A DNA stretch of 64,000 nt from Bicyclus anynana (GCF_947172395.1 NC_069104.1:8149355-8213354); one strand, 5' to 3'. Counted from the stretch's first letter, positions 40,561-52,660 are shown. Notes: generated from the sequence alone by a model not told the origin. Translations and numbers: made by a program.

Positions 40561-40696
40561 TCCAAAAATGTTAAAAATTTAAAAGCCAGCGAATGCTTTC
40601 TTGGTCTTAGCTCAAAAAAGCTTTTATTTCTGTGTCATGCAAAGCTTTCTGGATAAATCTAGTACAAATACCGAAAACATATCGGTATTTTCCTAA

Positions 40697-40831
40697 TCTA
40701 TACCAATATTATAAAGCTGAAGAGTTTGTTTGTTTGTTTGGTTGAACGCGCTAATCTCAGGAACTGCTGGTTATATTATCCCCGTATTCCTACGAGAACG
40801 GGAACAACGCGGGTGAAACCACATCAGCTAG
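40697..40831 (+). mobile_element. Short Helitron with internal deletion
   Basis: Starts TCTATACCAATATTATAAAG, keeps GTTTGTTTGTTTGGTTGAAC and CTAATCTCAGGAACTGCTGG, then jumps to ATCCCCGTATTCCTACGAGA. It ends ACCACATCAGCTAG before T. About 60 bp are missing relative to 43492-43699. Confidence 0.7.
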
Positions 40832-41199
40832 TGTTTTATAAACCTTCAGCAGGTACTTAATAGGTGTAAAGAAAATCTGAAATCTAACAGTATGTAAGTA
40901 ACTTTGTGTTTATTACAGGATGTCCCATATATAGTAAGACATACATCAATGCTAACTAAAATAACGCAATACATGTTAGCCGTGTCACTTAAAACCGTGA
41001 CATTTCACGGTTTTAAGTGACATTTATTTTTGTACAAAATACAAAATCATTAACTTCAGTGCAATTTAGTCTTAACATGTGCTGAAAAATTACTTAAGCG
41101 TCGATTTTATACTTGGCTATATATTTGTTAGCTATCACCCTGTAGAGCAGTCGTAATATTTACGGGATACCCCGTATACAGAAACGTTATATTTACTAG

Positions 41200-43490
41200 G
41201 GAGTACAAAGTTATCGAGGTCATCATAAAACAAATAAGTAGGTATATATTTTTATACAAATGTTATCGATAAGTGCCTCTATTTTCACATCCCCAAGCGT
41301 CACTGTATCCAGAGTGACATAAAAGGTGGACAGTTTCTAGACGTTTCGGTGGCAACAACTCTTCTTCTAAACAAAATAAGTTGAGGTTATCGCCTCGGCC
41401 GGCGGCTAGCTGTTCCTTCAATTATTTTTATCTAACTTGGCTCGAAATAAAGAGGATGCCTAGGTCAAAAACCTCGTAAAAATTGGGCGCTGCTTGTTTG
41501 TACTCCGTGTAGATAACAAATTATAATGAAACTCCGTCCAAAACTGGTCTTACCTACCGGCGAATGAACGAATACGTCCAACATTCTTAACGAGCCGAGA
41601 GACTGCAATAGTCAGACTCACCTCATAGACGGCTGAAAGTTTGTAAGCCTGCGTTCCTATCTATACTAATATTATAAAGCTGAGGAGTTTGTTTATTTGT
41701 TTGTGTGTTTGATTGAGTTTCATGGGACAAAATATAATATTAATTTATACTTGGACGGTTAAGGGTCGGGCCCTTAACCGTTCAAATATAAAGCTATATT
41801 ATATTTTTTAAATATTTTCCTCGGCATAGTGTGAAATCATGTGCCCAATCGCCAAGAGAAGTAATTCCCCATAGAAAATATCGAAAAATTAATCGGAAAC
41901 CTACGTTTTCTAGGCTCACAATTATTATTTGTGTAATGTCCAGCAGAGTACGCCTATCGGCTGTTTATGATGATGATGATGATAATTGACAACCTTGCAA
42001 AGCCACGGTTCATACTCCATAATTGTTAGCTATGTTAGTAACATAGTTTGACAGATTTTCAGCCTTCATAAAATTAGGTAGGTCTAGCTATCGCAGACAG
42101 ATCATAATGCGATGTTTTGAAGATTGAACACGTCATATTTTAGATCACTGGTGGACAAAGCCGGAGGATTATGTAAATATTATTTTTATGTTATGAGGCT
42201 TATCACATTTTTTTATCAATTTAAGTTTTGTTGAGTACAAAAATGTTGAAAATTAACAGTTTGTCATGTAGGTATTTTTATTTATTTATCCTTTGTTTTT
42301 AAATTTTTTTATAATTTTAATAAAATACAAAATATAATAAACACTATTAATTTCTTTTTTAAATTAAAATAGGTAAGTGTTATTATTGTAGCGACTGCTT
42401 GCAAATATGTCCGCGTCTTATTATCCGACTACAGCGAAGCCAAAAGGTAGGGTAATGATTTTGGCAGTCTATGTATGTATGTATGTTTGTTCCACCGTAG
42501 CGCCTAAACTACTGAACCGATTTTAATAAATGACGTGTCAAAAGATTCGTGATAATTCAAAACATATATATAATACAATAATTTGAAACATAGGCTATAT
42601 TAATTTTATAAAAAAATATATGATGGAATTTAAACCTCATATTCTAACCTCGAATAAAATTAAACCGAGATAATCACTATGTGTTTGGTATCAAACGAAA
42701 GGTCTTGGCGAGCACATTACAAATATGTATATATATCATATTGTTTAAGTCAAAATCTATCTTTAAAATAAGATCGTAAAGTTCGCGTACATAAAAGGAT
42801 AACTTCTTATCCTATTAACATTTTTAACCCCTAAGATGGGAAAAAGAGGAGATGAAAGTTTGTTTAAGGAACTTTCCAAAATCCATGCGGATCAATGTAG
42901 ATTTGAAGGAATCAATGGAACTTACTAAACTGTTATTTTATATTTCAAACAAGAATTAAATAAGTCGCAATATTCTGGGAATTCTGGATGTTCCGAAAGT
43001 TGAACTTACTAAAAATCAGTTCCAAAAGTTTTTGTTTATATTGCAGAGCACTGTCGGCGCGCGACAAAGGTCGTCAAACTTTACTGACGACTTAGATATA
43101 CCTATATAGATACAGTAGAGGTCAAGTAAAAAGAGAACAGGCGTCTTTATTCATCACTATATCAATGATTTTTTCTGTACGTGTGTTTGTCACCTAACAC
43201 CTAAACGGTTAGACCGCTAAGTGTAAAACTTTGAGTGTATAAATTTTAAGTTCCCTGGAAATCGATAAATACAGTCTTGTTTGCGATTTCGTAAAACGAA
43301 ACAGAAGTGAAAATGGCAATGTCCCCCAATTTTAATAAAAAAAAATATTAGCCATATATTACATCGCATTAATTTTAAATGCTTTACAAAACAAAAAGTC
43401 TTGATTTAAAAACTAGAAATCTTACACGAATATAATAGTTAAAAAAATATATTTCTCTATTATTGATTAAAGAACTGCTGTTACTCACTT
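41200..43490. other. Gene-free stretch with repeat debris
   Basis: Contains a truncated Helitron 5' end at about 41660-41735 (TCTATACTAATATTATAAAG), a short inverted pair CGGTTAAGGGTCGGGCCCTT/AACCG near 41756-41782, an RTE-type CCAGCAGAGTACGCCTATCG segment ending in (ATG)n at 41938-41985, and a GCCTAAACTACTGAACCGAT repeat at about 42500. Nothing gene-like. Confidence 0.45.
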
Positions 43491-43491
43491 A

Positions 43492-43699
43492 TCTATACTA
43501 ATATTATAAAGCTGAAGAGTTTGTTTGTTTGTTTGTTTGATTGATTGAACGCGCTAATCTCAGGAACTATTGGTTCGATTTCAAAAATTCTTTCAGTGTT
43601 AGATAGTCCATCTATCGAGGAAGGCTATAGGCTATATATTATTCCCGTATTTCTACGGGAATGGGAACCACGCGGGTGAAACCGCGCGGCGTCAGCTAG
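43492..43699 (+). mobile_element. Short Helitron, best copy in the window
   Basis: Starts TCTATACTAATATTATAAAG, then CTGAAGAGTTTGTTTG, AACGCGCTAATCTCAGGAAC, TTCAGTGTTAGATAG, ATCGAGGAAGGCTATAGGCT and GAACCACGCGGGTGAAACCG. It ends CGCGGCGTCAGCTAG before T. It is 208 bp with an intact 5' TC, 3' CTAG and GC-rich 3' hairpin. Confidence 0.82.
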
Positions 43700-43998
43700 T
43701 TTTTCATAAATAGTAAGCCACCTAAAAGTTTACTGCGAGCAAGTTCTAAGCCATTTAAAAAGCCACTTGTTTTATTCGGCAAGTATCATTTATGCTAAAC
43801 GTCTAATGTATACTTCATATAAATAAGCGGTTAAAGATTATGTTGGTCGCCTTGTCTTGATGCTTGCGTAACAGTACTGGGGTGAAGTTGTCAAGTTAAA
43901 TCCGTCAAATCGAAGTTTGACTGTATCCGCTAGTCAGAAGTAGTAAGTTTGTGAGTGGTAATCTATGGATTCACTGAACTGATTCCGAAAATTCATCC

Positions 43999-44142
43999 TA
44001 CCAGCAAAAACGTACCGAAAGGGGTGTGGATTTTCATCCTCTTCCTAACAAGTTAGATTGCATCTTCACTTACCATCAGGTGATTTTATTATTATTTACA
44101 GCCATGGAACAGTCAATGGCTAACTTGTAAAGAATAAAAAAA
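43999..44142 (+). mobile_element. SINE-B 3' portion
   Basis: Retains ACCGAAAGGGGTGTGGATTT, TCATCCTCTTCCTAACAAGT, CTTACCATCAGGTGA and CTAACTTGTAAAGAATAAAA. A short insertion interrupts the GTGA/GATTGTAG tail. Confidence 0.7.
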
Positions 44143-44573
44143 ACACAAGTTCTCGAAAGTGACAACACAAATAAATTAGAAACTTGGGTCTCAATGTCTA
44201 AATATCAAATGCCAATCAATCATAATTAAACAAAACAAAGTTAATAAAGCTCCGTTTAGATTGAAGATTAAAGTGAATGATATCAGTCCCGACACTCATT
44301 ATGATGGACATCACAAAAGTGTCTACAAAACGCAAGGACGTCCGAAAATATTTTGATCGCACTTTTCTGACTTTTTGTATTTCGCGATGCGTGTCCACTA
44401 ATTATTATTATTTCTCGTTACAATCTGTACGCAGTAGTGCCGCCAACTATACGGTTGGTAAATTGTGGACATATTGTAGTACACACTGCAATAGTATTTT
44501 TTTTTTTAATAATTTATTGGTAGGCGTCCACATATCCACTTATCGTACGTATCGGACGCATCGTGACAAACAA

Positions 44574-45108
44574 AGCAGATGGTCCAAAATAGTATGGAGC
44601 CCATCAGTCATTGTAGGTACCCTGGCGGAAACAAAAGAAAATTAAATTTTTAACTATTTTCGATTATACAAATCTACGAATTTACTTTAATTCTTTCGAA
44701 ATAATATTCATTCTCTCCCAAGAAATGCAACACTAATAAGTATGGAGGATTGATGACGTTTTCAATGCAGTAGTCGATTTGACGTTTGCTATCAATTGTT
44801 ATGTCATAGTTGCTTTAAGGGCGTCATCTTGATATAACTCAAAAACTTGGGTTTTAATTTTATTTATTACTTTGTATTTAGTTAGATTAGAGTGAACCAA
44901 GTTAAAATATACACAGCTTAAAAATACTGCAAAAGACCGTAAGAGTTTTCTACACATGACCGCCAAACTTCAGCTGGAAGAAGGCATCTAATGATGATGA
45001 TGAGTTAGATTTATTCACATATTTAGATTTTAATAAAATCCATGTATTTATTTAATTTTTATAATACGGGGTACAAGAGTGTACCTGAAATGGACCATCT
45101 CCTTTTTA
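44574..45108. mobile_element. TIR element, GGACCATCTCC family
   Basis: Ends AGCAGATGGTCCAAAATAGT and GAAATGGACCATCTCCTTTT form inverted termini. The inside carries GCTTTAAGGGCGTCATCTTG and ATATAACTCAAAAACTTGGG, the reverse of the insert at 28942-29343. A segment near 44962-45002 (CAGCTGGAAGAAGGCATCTA then ATGATGATGATG) looks like an RTE 3' end lodged inside. No transposase frame. Confidence 0.6.
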
Positions 45109-45522
45109 ATTTTACGGTAAATACGAGCGATCCTATGCATTAAGGTGAATTTTATTAGAGTACCTAATCTTTCATACGCAATATTCGGGTTTAGGATAAA
45201 GTTTAAATCAGGACAGTCGAATGCAAGGTATGGTAACCCTGTAAGGAGCTATATGCAGCTTCCCAGCAGACGGCGGTGTTCGTTTTGCTCCCCGAAGGCC
45301 GCCCAGTTCGGTCTCTCGTCTCGCCGCATCGGATATGTGTCACTATAACACTAGTCTATACTATAACGTCTGCCTACGGCCGTAACCTTCGGACGAAACT
45401 GCGTTCAAATTTAAACGACTCTTTCGTTTTAACGCACGTAAAGACATTCTGTGTTTGATTATGCTTACGTAATTAACTAAGTTCACACGTCATTGTCCTG
45501 CACGTTTTTTCATTTTCATTCA

Positions 45523-45627
45523 TTTATCAACCCATATCCGGCTCGCTGCTGAGCTCAAGTCTCCTCTCAGAATGAGAGGGGTTAGGCCAATAGTCCACCA
45601 CGCTGGCCCAATGAGGATTGGCAGACT
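45523..45627 (-). mobile_element. SINE-A 3' fragment
   Basis: Plus reading: ATTTATCAACCCATATCCGG, CTCAGAATGAGAGGGGTTAG, GCCAATAGTCCACCACGCTG, AGGATTGGCAGAC. It is the 3' third of the family only. Confidence 0.8.
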
Positions 45628-45725
45628 CTAGAACTTGCACGTTTTTTACAGTAGGTATATTTTAATGAATAAATATTATATGTTGTACATAGAACCGTAA
45701 ATCGTCAACATCAGTTCATTCATCA

Positions 45726-45862
45726 TCACCGTGGCTCAGTGGTATGCGTGGTGGATTTTCAAGACGGAGTATCGTACGTACCGTCAAGCGATTTTCAGCC
45801 TCCTCCTAACAAGTTAGCCCGATTGTAGTAAAGGGTTATCTTGTAAAAAATAAAAAAAAAAT
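45726..45862 (+). mobile_element. SINE-B copy with large internal deletion
   Basis: Head CACCGTGGCTCAGTGGTATG, CGTGGTGG, AAGACGGAG, then straight to CGTACCGTCAAGCGATTTTC, CCTCCTCCTAACAAGTTAGC and the tail ATCTTGTAAAAAATAAAAAA. Confidence 0.7.
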
Positions 45863-45869
45863 CATTATC

Positions 45870-47170
45870 CCACTTCTGATGTCGGCACCGCTAAAAAAAA
45901 TCATCATCTTCATCATCAACAGCCGATGGACCGTGAACGTCCACTGCGATCTCTTGCATGGACTTCCAAATACGATTTTTTAATGGACTTCAACTAAATA
46001 TCGTTCAGTTACAGCTATAGACCTAAATTATACGGAAAATAATACTTTACAAACTAATACTCATAGGTAACTACCTACTTATTGCGTGAAGGTTAAGGTA
46101 AACCACATGTAGGACACAAATTACCTATAATCAAACACGTACATAAAAATGGGGATGATGACTAGGTTTGAATATATTGATTTTTATGATACATTCGGGT
46201 AAATAAGGTCAATGTTAACTAATTTATACATAAAAAGCAAAAATTGTCTGGATATTTGCAAAATAAATGAGATTATAAAATTTCAAAATCTATTAAAAAT
46301 CTTTTATCGCAATTAGATGAAAATTCATACAGTTTTAGCTTCTTTACATTAAACATTTTTTAATATATGAACTATAAACATAAACTCACAAATAACAAAG
46401 ATATTAGTAATTTTATTTGAATGAACATACAAATCTAACGATCATTACATTGCCTACGACGTCATTAGTTCGTGCCATTTTGTATGGGCCGTTTTTCAGG
46501 GATCCGTTGCAGCGCCGCAAATCTGACCTTTAAATCCCTGTAGCTCCGAAAGTAATGATCGCAGATACCCTGTTCCTTTTACAAAATTGCTTTACTATTA
46601 GCATACACTTTATTTATATACAATTTAAAAAACTGTCATCATCCCTATTGATGTGTTTTGCATTCACAAAAATAATCTGATAATATATAACGGTCACCGC
46701 ACCGTTGGACAACTATGTATCACACAACATATGCATTGATCACTTTGAATGCTGTCTGTAGTAAATATTTTCTTGATCAAGTCCGAGGTCAGAGTATAGG
46801 CACCGAACTACCGACCATAGACATGTTAATGACAAAGAAATAGAAATGGCGTGTACGCGTAATCTTGACATGTCACCATCATCATTACATAGACGACCAA
46901 TGTTGAACCTATGGCTGTAAGGACATCCAAACACAACGGTCTTAAGCGGCTAAAGTACAAAGGCTTCCTGAAACCCGTTTACTATCATTGGTCCACCTAG
47001 AATATTCATTTCTGAACTTTAGAACAGAACTTTTGGACTTATGAGACCCATCACCCATAGTTAGATATCTATTCACCTAACTAACTAGGGGACATAAAAT
47101 AATATACTTCAAAAATTGAAGAAAAAGGTATACCCTGTATTTGACAATATTTTACGCTGTAAATTGAGTG
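45870..47170. other. Gene-free stretch
   Basis: AT-rich. RTE-type 3' debris (ACAGCCGATGGACCGTGAAC, GTCCACTGC ... CTTGCATGGACTTCC) lies at about 45918-45970. A GC-richer repeat-like block lies at about 46470-46580 (TTTGTATGGGCCGTTTTTCA, CTGTAGCTCCGAAAG). No protein-like frame. Confidence 0.4.
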
Positions 47171-47176
47171 GTATTG

Positions 47177-48020
47177 TTACGATTTGAGACCGTTCCCGAA
47201 ATGACGGGACGTTAAAGTAAAATCAAGTCTTCATGTGAATAAAACCCCAGCCCAGTGGATATGACCTCTGCCTTTGATTCCGAAGGGTGTGGGTTCGAAT
47301 CCGGTCCAGGGCATACACCTCCAACTTTTCACTTGTGTGCATTTTAAGAAATTAAATATCACGTATCTCAAACAGTGATGGAAAAACATCGTGAGGAATC
47401 CTGCATACCAGAGAACTTTCTTGATTCTCTGCGTGTGTGAAGTCCGCCAATCCGCATTGGGCCAGCGTTGTGGATTATTGGCCTAACCCCTCTCATTCTG
47501 AGAGAAGACTCGAGTTCACCAGTGAGCCGAATATTGGTTGATAATGATGAAGTTTTACTTGTACTTATAATTGCACTATGTACACTAACAAAGTGATTAA
47601 TTATTTAGGCAGAATTAAGCTTAATAGTAGTATTTCCTTAGTAGTACGCTATGTCCAATTCCACCGCCATTTCTACCGAGATATTATTGAGATATCTATA
47701 GCACCTACTATAGAGTCAAAGCTTGCATGTCCTTGATGGAGGTTCAAGGCAAGCCGTAGGTCCGTAGCCGCCACGAAATTTCGTATCACGAAGTTTTACG
47801 ACCGGTTCGGCAATCCATTATCATACTAATAGGACGGTTTTAGCGAGTTAACCAGTTACCGACGCATCGGTAAACGTTCCACGCAAACAAAACACAGGTG
47901 GATTGGTTTAATTAATTTGTTATGATTTGAGACCGTTCCCGAAATGACTGGAAATTGATGTAATAGTTTTTTTATGAATAAAATGAGGTGAGTTTTACTT
48001 GTTTATAATTTTATCGGAAT
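47177..48020 (+). repeat. Direct repeat pair, first copy split by SINE-A
   Basis: Copy 1 starts GTTACGATTTGAGACCGTTC, CCGAAATGACGGGACG at about 47176 and runs to GAATAAAACCCC at about 47247. A SINE-A (about 47248-47550) interrupts it before AAGTTTTACTTGTACTTATA. Copy 2, about 47920-48015, reads GTTATGATTTGAGACCGTTC, CCGAAATGACTGG, GAATAAAATGAGGTGAG, TTTTACTTGTTTATAATTTT with no insertion, so it serves as the empty-site version. Confidence 0.7.
47248..47550 (+). mobile_element. SINE-A copy, head slightly truncated
   Basis: Begins within the head (CAGCCCAGTGGATATGACCT), has box B GGGTTCGAATCCGGTCC, ATATCACGTATCTCAAACAG, and ends GAGCCGAATATTGGTTGATA, ATGATGA. Confidence 0.87.
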
Positions 48021-49100
48021 AATATAGTACGCTTGGATCAAAAAACTTAATGATATAAGGTAGTACTTTCCTAGACGTACAAAAATTTAAATTTGTATTA
48101 GCGTAACTTTACTAGCGGAAGGCTTCGCTTTTGTTATTCTTTTCAGTCTGAAAATAATAAAAAACTTAAGCATTCTGGTGATCAATGACTAGCAAAGTGA
48201 TGAATATATTTAAAGGATTTATTTGTTGATTTATTCGTTTCAAAAAATATTTTTTATTAATATTTCCAGATATTTCCAGATATTTTTTATTAATAGATAT
48301 GTTATTAATATTTCCAGTAAAATTTAAGTAAATACACAATTCACCCTTTGAGCAAAAATACATATCTATACACATATATAACGGGCGTCTGCTAGTGGTA
48401 AGATAACCGCACGCGGAAGGATTCAGTGTGGGTTTCAGATTATCCATCTACCTCATTGTTCCCATTTCGATCCTGTTTCCCAACAGTCCCGCTTGCCCCG
48501 GGGTGGAGCTAGTACTTTGTGAAAGTAACTGTTCTATGAACTAACTGTTATGCAACGTTTTACGTTAGGTTCAAGTTTCAAGTTCACAATGCTCTTGCGG
48601 TTAAGTTTAAAGCACTGACATACCTACATATGTAATAGTATTCATGCCGTAATGTAATATAAAACCTTTATCATCCGTCTAATAACGAACGGTACTTTTT
48701 TAAATCTTGGCAAAGAGTTTTTATGTCAGAAAAGTGCTCAACAGTTTATGAATAAAATTAACTTTGTGAGATAAAGTATAATAAAAAAAACATTTAATTC
48801 TTTAATTTTAATAATTTTGACAATAAATCTCAATCTGTATCAGAAACACGAAAATAATAATTTACTTTATTAGTAATACTGGTTGTTTTTGGTGCATTTG
48901 TCTAAAAAATCATAAGGAAAACAGGCCAAGATGCAAATTTATTTTCAGAGAGTGTGTTGCCTCGCAAATGTGTTATAAAACGTCGTATGACATACGTGCG
49001 CTTTGATGATTACAGCCTCTGCTTCCTTACTATAGCTCTCGCCTTTGGCTCGAGCTGCAATATCAAGTCGGCTGTAATGTTCAACTTACCGCACTTATAT
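48020..49100. other. Gene-free stretch
   Basis: AT-rich. Includes a short local duplication of ATATTTCCAGATATTT and TTTTTTATTAATA at about 48240-48315. No gene-like frame, no SINE. Confidence 0.4.
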
Positions 49101-49104
49101 TATA

Positions 49105-49305
49105 ACTAGCTGACGCCACGCGGTTTCACCCGCGTGGTTCCCGTTCCCGTAGGAATCCGGGGATAATATATAGCCTATAGCCTTCCTTGATAAATGGGCT
49201 ATCTAACACTGAAAGAATTTTTCAAATCGGACCAGTACTTTTTGAGATTAACGCGTTCAATCAAACAAACAAACAAACTCTTCAGCTTTATTATATTAGT
49301 ACAGA
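49105..49305 (-). mobile_element. Short Helitron, near full length
   Basis: Minus orientation. Plus reading starts CTAGCTGACGCCACGCGGTT, TCACCCGCGTGGTTCCCGTT, AAATGGGCTATCTAACACTG, and ends CTTCAGCTTTATTATATTAG, TACAGA. On the minus strand the 5' TC and 3' CTAG are in place. Confidence 0.78.
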
Positions 49306-50044
49306 TGTACTATTACGTACGTATTTAAACTAATTGCTAAGCCACAAAACTTATGACAATATTTCAGTTAAACAACAACCCTTATTCGGCTCCATGTTGA
49401 GCATGAGTATATTTCAAATGGGAAAAGAGATAAAAAAATAGACTTCCAACAACCACTAACAACATCCGGTCGCAGTTCGTAAGCAATAGGAGTAATACGA
49501 AATTGGCAGAAGATTTTTACAAAAGCGCTCCTAACATTATTAAAAACTCGCCAACAATACAATCAAGTTTTAATATTTTCACATTCGCAATATGAATTCA
49601 CAATCAGGCAGCCACATTCACAAAACCATTGTTCCCAACCATGTTGGTTTCCAAGGACATGTTCGAATTTTAATATAATAAATCGGATTTTCGAATTTAA
49701 TAAATACTACACTAAAACTGCACTAGATTTGCCTTCGCTAACTTTTCTAATTTTAACTGGATTGTCGAAATCTAGTTTGTCTGAGAAAAATAATTTTGGA
49801 GCTGGATAGTCAACTTTAAACAACAATATGATCTATGATAGTGATACTCTATATCACATATTAATATCCAACCTAAAACCCATCTGCTTATAGCAGTGGC
49901 GAAAGATGAAATTTAGGTGATGGTAAGCCGTCCCACAGAAAATGAAATTCATATAGCATCATAAATGATAATTTTATATTATCGGATCATCCCTACTAAA
50001 TCATCGCAAAAGTCGATCTATTTAGGTAAAACTATTAAGGTATT

Positions 50045-50490
50045 ATTTCTCTCCTAGCTTCTCAAACCACAGACTCATACCAGGGGACAAAAATGCCTTG
50101 CCAAAAGTGAGGCTTCTCAGTTTTATCTCCTGGTTTCTCCATTGGAGTTTCCTATATCGTCTGATGAGCGTGCTTTCTTATTAGATACATACTTAGGGAC
50201 AAAATCTCTCTGCACTGTGAGACTTCTTACTTTTATCTCCTGAATTCTCAAAACATAGTTTCCTACTTCGTCTGAGGAGATCTGAGTTTTCATATAAGAT
50301 CTTATTTAGGGGACAACCCAAACTAAAGATCTTATAAACCCTGATAAGTGAGACTTACAGTTTTTATCTCCTGATTTTTCGAAACATAATAGTTAAGTCT
50401 ACTTCGTCTGATCTTTCTTATTAGACCTATATTTTGGGACATAAACCCTGCTAAGTGAGACTTCCCAATTTTTATCTACTGAATGTGGAA
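50045..50490. repeat. Degenerate minisatellite, about 4 units of 102-126 bp
   Basis: Units share a GGGGACA core, AAGTGAGACTT, TTTTATCTCCTGATTTCTC, GAAACATAGTTTCCTACTTC, GTCTGATGAG and TTTCTTATTAGA. GGGACA starts near 50094, 50196, 50310 and 50436. Units have diverged by substitutions and short insertions. No similar unit is seen elsewhere in the window. The flanking 50526-50735 frame is outside the array. Confidence 0.75.
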
Positions 50491-50525
50491 ACCCTGTTAG
50501 CAAAACCTATATACCGCCTTCAGCA

Positions 50526-50735
50526 ATGGGGAGCGACCCCTCGATCCAACCCTCTTTTAACGAATTCAATAATGATTTAGGTACATCTAATATAGGTAGG
50601 TATATTTCAAGTCTAAAAACGTCACAAAAGAATTCGTCTGCGAGTCAGCGCGATGGGTTTCAAGGCCCCATAGATAGGCATGAGGAAACGAGTGATGATC
50701 TTATCCATATCATATCATATATATCGTCTGCGTGA
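50526..50735 (+). CDS. Unassigned short ORF, 69 residues
   Basis: It starts with ATG (MGSDPSIQPSFNEFNND) and is rich in Ser, Asp, Asn and Gln, with no hydrophobic segment until HIISYISS at the end. It looks more protein-like than the other short frames in this AT-rich region and does not overlap a repeat I recognise. I see no promoter, splice partner or family resemblance. It may be chance, or a piece of a dead mobile-element protein. Confidence 0.15.
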   Translation: MGSDPSIQPSFNEFNNDLGTSNIGRYISSLKTSQKNSSASQRDGFQGPIDRHEETSDDLIHIISYISSA

Positions 50736-50806
50736 CTAGTTCAAACAAGGATGTTTTATATAATTCTAGCAATAACTATAGATCTATAACTATATATCCT
50801 ACTAAT

Positions 50807-51173
50807 TATAAACGCGAAAGTTTGTATGGATGTTTGAATGTTTGTTGATCTTTAACACTGCTACTACTGAAGCGGTTTGCCTGAAATTTGGAATGGAAAT
50901 AGATTTTACTCTGGATTAACACATAGGCTACTTTTTATCCCGAAAAAATCCATAGTTTGCCAAAATTTGTGAAAACTGATGATTTTTATGATATGAATGT
51001 TTCTTACACTTTCACGCCTCGACTACTGAACCGAATTAGCTGAAATTTGGTACTGAGATATATTATAGCCTGGATTAATACATAGGCTACTTTTTATCCC
51101 GGAAAAATCCATGGTTCCCGAGGGATTGATGAAAACTAAATTCCACGCGGATGAAGTCACGGGCGTCCGCTAG
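50807..51173 (+). mobile_element. Helitron with two internal modules
   Basis: Starts TCCTACTAATTATAAACGCG, AAAGTTTGTATGGATG and ends GATGAAGTCACGGGCGTCCG, CTAG. Same dimeric body as 36037-36428 (CTACTGAAGCGGTTTGCCTG and CTACTGAACCGAATTAGCTG). Confidence 0.78.
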
Positions 51174-51179
51174 TAAGTA

Positions 51180-51860
51180 ATAAAAATAATACTCATATTG
51201 CTGTTATTTCTCGTAGATTACAAATGTGTACAAAACTACGAAAACAAAAGCGTCAATGAAATAAAAGCAAACGTAAAACTTGAAATCAAAAGAAGTCTGC
51301 CTTCAGCGCCTTCATCTGTACTCAGGCCAGTGACTAGTGTTTAATCTGTGATTATTCTCTGTAAAGGATTCTTTAATATCAGTACCCACACGATAATCTA
51401 GGCCTTTATTATGACTAAAATATGGTTGCGTTAAGCTCTAGGACTCGCTATGCGGTTTACCTTTAATGACTTCAATGATTTTCTAATGGCATTCATAATC
51501 TTGAAAGAACAAGTTTTGAAAATATTTCTGTTATTTTTAACCTTACCACCTACTTTTAAATAAACCAGCTATTTTCAATTGCATAAATAAGATAATCTAT
51601 ATTTAGATTTTTAATTAGATACGAGTATGTACGTGCATTTACACAGAAAACTTTTTTGATGAAATCTTTCATTTATGTAGGACTGTAGGACTCCGTTTAA
51701 AATCAGACGCTGCAGTTTCATTAGTAAAATATAGCCTATGTCACTAGCTAATAATGAAACTTTCAACTAAAGATATTTAAAAAAAACAATTTTGTGAAAG
51801 GCGTGATGTATGTATTATATCTACAAAAAAAATAGTAAAATGTATTAAGGACTGTTTGTT
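51180..51860. other. Gene-free stretch
   Basis: AT-rich sequence with no recognisable repeat head or protein-like frame, other than a faint CCTATGTCACTAGCTAATAA Helitron-like line near 51735. Confidence 0.35.
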
Positions 51861-51867
51861 TGGACGA

Positions 51868-52076
51868 AGCATAGGATCGGCACATAGTTTGAAGAGTCGA
51901 TGGACATTGGGGTCCCAAAGTGCTGAAATTGCGACCCCGCACTAGTAAGCGCAGTGTTAGTCGACCCCCCACCAGGTGGGTTGACGACATCAAGCGAGCA
52001 GGGATTCGCTGGATTCAGGTGGCTCAGTATCGTGATGTTTGGAAGTCCCTAGTGATATGATGATGATGATGATGAT
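51868..52076 (+). pseudogene. RTE-type LINE 3' end
   Basis: The plus strand encodes RRWTLGSQSAEIATPH-like sequence in one frame and then SVSRPPTRWVDDIKRAGIRW and IQVAQYRDVWKSL. This is the characteristic C-terminus of RTE reverse-transcriptase ORFs (GRPPxRWxDD...W...AxxRxxWxxL). It ends in (ATG)n at 52057-52076. It is 5' truncated with at least one frame break. Confidence 0.82.
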
Positions 52077-52660
52077 AGGGTCGGCGCTACTTCAAAAATG
52101 GTGACTTTCTTGATAACAAAGATTTATGAAAACAATCGCTTCACTTACACAAGACAGGAAGACATAGGTAAACTTTGAAATTGTTGTATTCAGTAAGTTT
52201 CTAGCTGGATGTTTCCGAACCGGTGATAAATTCATAACTTACTAACAGATTTTACTTTTCAAAAGTAGAATATTATAGAAGAAGGCTTTATAGAAATGAA
52301 TTTTATTTGATTTTCATAATACCTACTATGGGAAAATTTATTGTGGAACGTCGTGTAGGTAATAAATCGAATTAATTTTCCGTTCCCAAATAATAATTTA
52401 ATTTAGCTATTTGGTAAAAGCTACACACTCCCACTCAAACGGTACTTGTTCAATGGAATATTAAATAGCTTTTATGACATCACTTATCGTTGGGGGTTGT
52501 ATTTACATATTCGAAATCATAATTAAGTGACGTCATAATACGGCGCCACTATTTGTCGTAAGTACTTTACCTACTTAGATAGAGGCATTTAAGTAACTCT
52601 AAGCACAGTCAATAACGAGTATCCTGCTAGCTTAAATATGTGTACTGGATTCTTCCATAC

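Noticed and set aside
44216..44645. Overlapping 60- and 122-residue ORFs on opposite strands
   Set aside because: The frames are complementary shadows with no family resemblance, and the longer one runs into a TIR element at 44574.
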